DNA of 64,000 nt. Origin: JANMZR01 sp040385875 (GTDB lineage Bacteria; Bacteroidota; Bacteroidia; Cytophagales; Spirosomataceae). The stretch lies in contig JAZKGO010000004.1 in the NCBI GenBank assembly GCA_040385875.1, forward strand, positions 62,001 to 126,000, read 5' to 3'. The notes beneath the pieces are model-generated. The model was given only the letters and a program-made list of their open reading frames with translations. It was not told the DNA's origin and made no database searches. Below are positions 59,975 through 64,000 of this stretch, in pieces. Position 1 is the first letter of the stretch; each line of letters opens with the position of its first letter. A program made the translations under genes and the position numbers.

Positions 59975-61174
59975 CTAGTTTGGAAAGGAAATTTTGCCAA
60001 AAGAAACACTTGGTATTGCCAACCTATCTCCAAAAAAAGTCGAATTACCAGCAATTGTTTCATTGGCTAAAATGGCAAAAAGTATGGCCTCTTTTGCATT
60101 GCCATCAATTCCTAAATCATCCGATTTTCCAATTGTAAAACTGGGTAATAATTCTCTTAACCACTTAATTATTAATGGATTATGCATACCTCCACCACTT
60201 AGGTACAGCGTATAGTTTTCCGATTGATAAACCGCCTGTTCAATAGTTTCTGCAATGGTTTCTGCTGTAAAGCGGGTAAGAGTAGCTAATAAATCAAATG
60301 GATTGAGGTCATTAGTTATTGTTATATCTTGAGCGTTTCTCACAAAATTAATATTAAAAAGTTCAGGACCAGTTGTTTTGGGCATTGTTTGATTGAAAAA
60401 TGCATGACTTTTCAATTCAGTCAATAGTTGCTGATTAACCGTACCTTTCAAAGCCAGTTCCGCATTTTTATCAAATGATTTTTCTGGAAAGTACAATCTC
60501 GTAAAGGCATCAATCAATGTATTGCCAGGCCCCGTATCTGTTACAAAAACCTCTTCGGCACTACTTGAGCCAGGAAGAAATGTGAAATTGCCGATTCCTC
60601 CAATATTCAGCATGATTCTATTTTCACCTTTTTTTGAAAAAATCAAAAAGTCTCCATAAACAGCTAGAGGTGCTCCCTCACCACCAGCGGCAATATGCTT
60701 TTGTCTGAAATCAGAAACGGTAATGATCCCAGTTTTTACTGCAATATGATCGCCATCACCAATTTGTAAAGTGGCATTTGAAAATTCCTCAAGTTGATGT
60801 AAAAGCTTGGGAGCGTGGAAAACCGTTTGACCATGAGAAGCTATCAAGTCAACTTCTGATTTCTGGAGACTGTGTTTATCCAAAAATTGATTGATTAGCT
60901 GCGCATGATAGCTGCCTATGTATTCATTTAATACTGTAAGATATTGAAAATCAATAGTTTCTTTTGCGAATACTTTTCTTATTTTTTCCTTAAATTGATC
61001 GGGGTAGGCAATGGTCTCAAATTTTTTGAGGTTAATTTTTGTATCAGAGCCCGAGCCAAAAACCTCACAAAAGGCAATATCAAGGCCATCCAACGAGGTG
61101 CCCGACATTAATCCAATAATATGCCGACTTTCTTTTTTAGCTATTTCAAAAAGGTTTGATACATTTTTGTTCAT
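59975..61174 (-). CDS. anmK: Anhydro-N-acetylmuramic acid kinase
   Basis: AnmK phosphorylates and opens 1,6-anhydro-MurNAc during cell-wall recycling. The 399-residue protein shows the family opening IGLMSGTSLDGLDIAFCE, SHGQTVFHAP, QIGDGDHIAVKTGI, VSDFRQKHIAAGGEGAPL, NIGGIGNFT, DTGPGNTLIDAF and the C-terminal LSGGGMHNPLI. All sugar- and ATP-site blocks are present. dacB and this gene are the two cell-wall turnover genes in the window. Confidence 0.96.
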   Translation of the reverse strand: MNKNVSNLFEIAKKESRHIIGLMSGTSLDGLDIAFCEVFGSGSDTKINLKKFETIAYPDQFKEKIRKVFAKETIDFQYLTVLNEYIGSYHAQLINQFLDKHSLQKSEVDLIASHGQTVFHAPKLLHQLEEFSNATLQIGDGDHIAVKTGIITVSDFRQKHIAAGGEGAPLAVYGDFLIFSKKGENRIMLNIGGIGNFTFLPGSSSAEEVFVTDTGPGNTLIDAFTRLYFPEKSFDKNAELALKGTVNQQLLTELKSHAFFNQTMPKTTGPELFNINFVRNAQDITITNDLNPFDLLATLTRFTAETIAETIEQAVYQSENYTLYLSGGGMHNPLIIKWLRELLPSFTIGKSDDLGIDGNAKEAILFAILANETIAGNSTFFGDRLAIPSVSFGKISFPN

Positions 61175-61205
61175 TCAAATAGGTTGAATAGAAATAGAAA
61201 TTGAG

Positions 61206-61730
61206 TTAAAAATTAGAGATTAGTAATGCTTGCTCATTTATTAAAGAAGAAATTAATGGATCGGTTATTTTTCCATCTACAAAGTTTTTTTTCAAATTAG
61301 GAATTTTTACTTTTTGTGCCAATACATTCAGCCCTAAATAGTGAAAAATATCGGTAAGATGGCTTAATGCCATCGCCCCCCCTTGTACTCCATCAGAGAT
61401 ACCTACCAAAGCTGCTTTTTTATGTATTAATGAGCCTGGGAAGCTCAATCCATCAATAAATGCCTTCAATACCCCAGGGAATGATCCATTGTATTCAGGA
61501 ACTATAAAAACAAATTTTTCAGAAGATTCAATTTTTTGCTTGAATTCATTGAAAACAAGGTTTTTATTTGAGTTTTCATATAAAGCTGAAAAAGTAAAAT
61601 CACTGGGAAGTTTATTCAAATCTATAATTTGGCATTCATTGCCAATGTTTTCTAATAAATTTTTATAAAAGATCGCTACTTTTTTTGTTACAGAATCTGC
61701 TCTATTTGTTCCAATAACTATTGATATCAT
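61206..61730 (-). CDS. NADPH-dependent FMN reductase family protein
   Basis: This 174-residue flavodoxin-like protein has the FMN-phosphate loop GTNRADSVTKKVA at the N-terminus, PEYNGSFPGVLKAFIDGLSF, and ALVGISDGVQGGAMALSHL. It belongs to the NADPH-dependent FMN reductase/azoreductase group. The electron acceptor is unknown. It lies 31 bp upstream of anmK on the same strand. Confidence 0.88.
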   Translation of the reverse strand: MISIVIGTNRADSVTKKVAIFYKNLLENIGNECQIIDLNKLPSDFTFSALYENSNKNLVFNEFKQKIESSEKFVFIVPEYNGSFPGVLKAFIDGLSFPGSLIHKKAALVGISDGVQGGAMALSHLTDIFHYLGLNVLAQKVKIPNLKKNFVDGKITDPLISSLINEQALLISNF

Positions 61731-62048
61731 TGATTAAAAGGGGTTAATTTCTATTTAAACAGCTTTTTTATTAAACTTGTTCGGTATTTTAATGTTCAAT
61801 TATGTAAAATGTTTAAATGTTGAAAGAATATACTACTTTTGAAATAAAAATTTTTAATTTGATAGTATATAGAAGAATGGTTAAATTCCGTTATCTAAAT
61901 ACAGACGTTAGTAAATATTAAAATAGGGTTAAAAATTTGTAATATATTTATATTATTCCTTTTATTTTCTTAGAATTATTTATACTTTTACAACAAGTTT
62001 TAATAAAAAACAAACCGTTTACTAATTTTTCTTTTTTTTACCTAATCC
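61731..62048. other. Divergent intergenic region
   Basis: This 318-bp spacer lies between the FMN reductase gene and the small membrane-protein gene. It is very AT-rich and includes -7-like sequences but none with a correctly spaced -33 box. Nothing else is visible. Confidence 0.4.
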
Positions 62049-62222
62049 ATGAAGAAGAAATTTAATCATTATATGCTTATCCAGTGGATACTATTTGCAC
62101 CTCTTATTATTCCTTTAGGTATAATTTTTGGAGCAATAGAAGGCATAAGACACACCATGAGGATGATTTATGATCAAGTAAAAACTGATGTTTCGAAAGA
62201 AATAGAAGAGCTTCATCTATAA
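62049..62222 (+). CDS. 57-residue single-pass membrane protein, function unknown
   Basis: A short ORF from ATG to TAA encodes a basic N-terminus (MKKKFNHYM), one transmembrane helix (about residues 10-32, WILFAPLIIPLGIIFGAI) and a charged, helical tail (YDQVKTDVSKEIEEL). It is too short for most gene callers. Its composition is typical of small inner-membrane proteins, but I cannot name a family. It faces the RluA-type gene tail to tail. Confidence 0.6.
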   Translation: MKKKFNHYMLIQWILFAPLIIPLGIIFGAIEGIRHTMRMIYDQVKTDVSKEIEELHL

Positions 62223-62267
62223 TAGATCTCACCTCAATTGAAAACTCTCGAAAAGAGAGGGGGGAAA

Positions 62268-63029
62268 TTAACCCTCAAACATTTGTCCCATTACTTTGTC
62301 TTTTACTTCTTCGGAATCAAATTCCAAGAACTCTTCCCAAAACTGAATTTCGGGTAGGGCCGCCCTGCAAATAACTGCAGTTTTCTTGATTGGATGAATA
62401 AAATACAGCCTTCTAGCATGCAAATTGATATCTGCATCAGGGTTGGGTCTTTCATAGCCGTATTTTAAATCACCCCTAATTGGGCATCCAATTGCAGCAA
62501 GTTGAGCTCTTATTTGATGAGGCCTTCCGGTAACAGGATTTACCTCCAATAAATAGTGAAGATTAAGCTTACCAATTATTTTAAAGTATAATTCCGCTTT
62601 CTGAGAATTTTCAACCAGGGTATCATAAGCTGCGGTGGTATTTCTTGATTCATCTTTTACTAAATAATGAGTTAATTTGCCTTCTGCTACCTTCGGTTTC
62701 TTCCTCACTACAGCCCAATAGGTTTTTTGAATTTCCCTTTTTCTGAACAATTCACTCATGCGCTCAAGCCCTTTGGATGTACGGCCAAACACCACTAATC
62801 CACTTACGGGTCGATCTAAGCGATGCACAGGATGGAGGAAAACATCGCCAGGTTTATCGTATTTTTTCTTGATATAATCTTTCACCATATCGGTAAGAGT
62901 AACATCACCCGTCGAATCGCCCTGCACAAGTATTCCTGCTCTTTTATTTACAATTATTAAATGGTTATCCTCATATACTACATGAAAATTCTTCAATTTA
63001 TGTTTCCGCTCACTTAATTCTTTTTTCAT
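62268..63029 (-). CDS. RluA family pseudouridine synthase
   Basis: This 253-residue protein has the RluA catalytic motif HRLDRPVSGLVVFGRTSKG with the catalytic Asp, an opening VVYEDNHLIIVNKRAGILVQGD, and NPVTGRPHQIRAQLAAIGCPIRGD. It lacks an N-terminal S4 domain, so it is of the short RluA/RluC-related type. The RNA target is unknown. It is 119 bp downstream of panB on the same strand. Confidence 0.93.
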   Translation of the reverse strand: MKKELSERKHKLKNFHVVYEDNHLIIVNKRAGILVQGDSTGDVTLTDMVKDYIKKKYDKPGDVFLHPVHRLDRPVSGLVVFGRTSKGLERMSELFRKREIQKTYWAVVRKKPKVAEGKLTHYLVKDESRNTTAAYDTLVENSQKAELYFKIIGKLNLHYLLEVNPVTGRPHQIRAQLAAIGCPIRGDLKYGYERPNPDADINLHARRLYFIHPIKKTAVICRAALPEIQFWEEFLEFDSEEVKDKVMGQMFEG

Positions 63030-63148
63030 TAGTATCTCTTTCTTTTAATTTTATGATCAACACTCATTTCCGAAAGCTTTAAGGAAATGCTTCAAAATGA
63101 TAAAAATCATTCAGAGAGGGTTGCTAATTTTGTATAAATATTTGATTA

Positions 63149-63964
63149 TCAATAGCTTTCACTAATATTTGGAAAGTCATTCGCTTTTACATCCTTTACA
63201 TAAGCAGCAACAGCATCATGCATAATGGTGTCTAAATTGGCATATCTTCTTAAAAATCTTGGCTTGAATTCCGAATTAATCCCTAACATATCATGTACTA
63301 CCAATATCTGTCCGTCAGCATCGGGTCCAGCGCCAATTCCAATGGTCGGAATCCTTAATTTTTCAGAAACTAATTTGGTGAGCTTTGCAGGAATTTTTTC
63401 TAATACGATCGAAAATACACCTGTTTCTTGTAACATCAGCGCATCGTCAATTAATTTTTCGGCTTCCTCCTCCTCCTTTGCTCGAACGGAGTAAGTACCA
63501 AATTTATAAATTGATTGTGGTGTAAGACCTAAATGTCCCATGACGGGTATTCCAGCGCTCAAAATTCTAGTGACTGATTCTTTTATTTCAGATCCTCCTT
63601 CTACTTTTATGGCATGTCCGCCAGACTCTTTCATAATTCGAATAGCAGACCTCAGTGCTTCTTCCGAATTGCCTTGGTAATATCCAAAAGGTATATCCAC
63701 TACTACGAAGGCTCTTTTTACAGCCTTCACCACCGAGGTGGCATGGTAAATCATCTGATCGAGCGTGATTGGCAATGTTGTTTCATGACCCGCCATCACA
63801 TTTGAAGCCGAATCTCCCACCAAAATCAAATCAATTCCAGCGGTATCAACTATTTTTGCCATTGAATAATCATAAGAGGTAAGACAAGAAATCTTTTCCC
63901 CTCTTTTTTTCATCTCCTGCAAATTGTGGGTGGTTACCCGCTTTATTTCGGTATGTACTGACAT
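63149..63964 (-). CDS. panB: 3-methyl-2-oxobutanoate hydroxymethyltransferase
   Basis: PanB makes ketopantoate from 2-oxoisovalerate and methylenetetrahydrofolate, the first step in pantothenate synthesis. The 271-residue protein has SCLTSYDYSMAKIVDTAGIDLILVGDSASNVMAGH, VVDIPFGYYQGNSEEAL, VMGHLGLTPQS and VVHDMLGI. All metal- and substrate-binding blocks are present. The start is an ATG close to the window edge. Confidence 0.97.
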   Translation of the reverse strand: MSVHTEIKRVTTHNLQEMKKRGEKISCLTSYDYSMAKIVDTAGIDLILVGDSASNVMAGHETTLPITLDQMIYHATSVVKAVKRAFVVVDIPFGYYQGNSEEALRSAIRIMKESGGHAIKVEGGSEIKESVTRILSAGIPVMGHLGLTPQSIYKFGTYSVRAKEEEEAEKLIDDALMLQETGVFSIVLEKIPAKLTKLVSEKLRIPTIGIGAGPDADGQILVVHDMLGINSEFKPRFLRRYANLDTIMHDAVAAYVKDVKANDFPNISESY

Positions 63965-64000
63965 GTTGGATGTAAGATTTTAGTTTTTGAAGTTCGATTT

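Noticed and set aside
62245..62259. 5-bp hairpin CTCTC/GAGAG between convergent genes
   Set aside because: The stem is too short, and the T tract on the minus strand is weak; not called as a terminator.
1..64000. tRNA, rRNA, CRISPR, insertion sequence or prophage
   Set aside because: I looked for T-loop motifs, regularly spaced repeats, transposase and integrase motifs and saw none. Short RNAs without strong motifs could be missed by eye.

Overview
This AT-rich 64 kb chromosomal window comes from a member of the Bacteroidota, most likely a gliding or Cytophagales-type lineage. The evidence is a type IX secretion cargo with a type B C-terminal sorting domain next to a PorP/SprF partner, bacillithiol synthesis (bshA), a PspC/GIN-domain protein with a PadR regulator, DUF4407, DUF2911 and DUF5522 proteins, promoters matching the Bacteroidota consensus (TTG, about 19-21 bp, TAnnTTTG), and almost no Shine-Dalgarno sequences. 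I see no rRNA, tRNA, CRISPR array, transposase or phage gene. Most of the window looks like ordinary core chromosome.

Layout. 0-6 kb: an SDR fragment, a VOC protein, accD, fbaA, a TerC protein, a TspO-like protein and ruvB. 6-12 kb: the type IX cargo/PorP pair, a coiled-coil lipoprotein, a DUF2911 protein and an AlbA-domain protein. 12-16.5 kb: a CrtZ-like hydroxylase, then a Wza-like SLBB exporter and a Wzz-like co-polymerase with no sugar genes beside them. 16.5-21.4 kb: DUF4407, the PspC/GIN envelope-stress protein and PadR, with a small exported protein upstream. 21.4-25.5 kb: a NarL-type two-component system at the end of a tandemly duplicated module of small PCPxxCP proteins and seven-helix membrane proteins. 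25.9-28.8 kb: a TolC/MacA pair without its permease. 29-33 kb: msrB, dacB, a PolB-like exonuclease and an aminotransferase. 33-42 kb: an AraC regulator, acyl-CoA dehydrogenase, a PhyH-type dioxygenase, NRDE, DinB and YceI proteins, a sigma-54 activator, purN and UbiA. 42.6-50.7 kb: bshA-ndh, a cupin, ATP-grasp, LysE, a TIP30-like protein, a pseudouridine synthase, rocD, a hidden DUF5522 gene and rpmB. 50.8-64 kb: an aspartyl protease, tpiA, a lysoplasmalogenase, recQ, an MsbA-like exporter, ppiD, anmK, an FMN reductase, an RluA-type synthase and panB.

Three 100-N scaffold gaps cut genes. The one in dacB is flanked by an exact 55-bp duplication; collapsing it restores the gene in frame, so it is probably an assembly artefact. 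The gaps in the sigma-54 activator and the lysoplasmalogenase hide real sequence.

The most interesting points are: (1) the duplicated small-protein/7TM module feeding a NarL-type system, with a 43-residue stub where the second kinase would be; (2) two near-identical 23-bp operators that overlap the -33 regions of the padR and small-protein promoters; (3) a sigma-54 activator lacking a DNA-binding domain; (4) several compact operator-like palindromes; and (5) three short genes (43, 51 and 57 codons) that standard length cut-offs miss.
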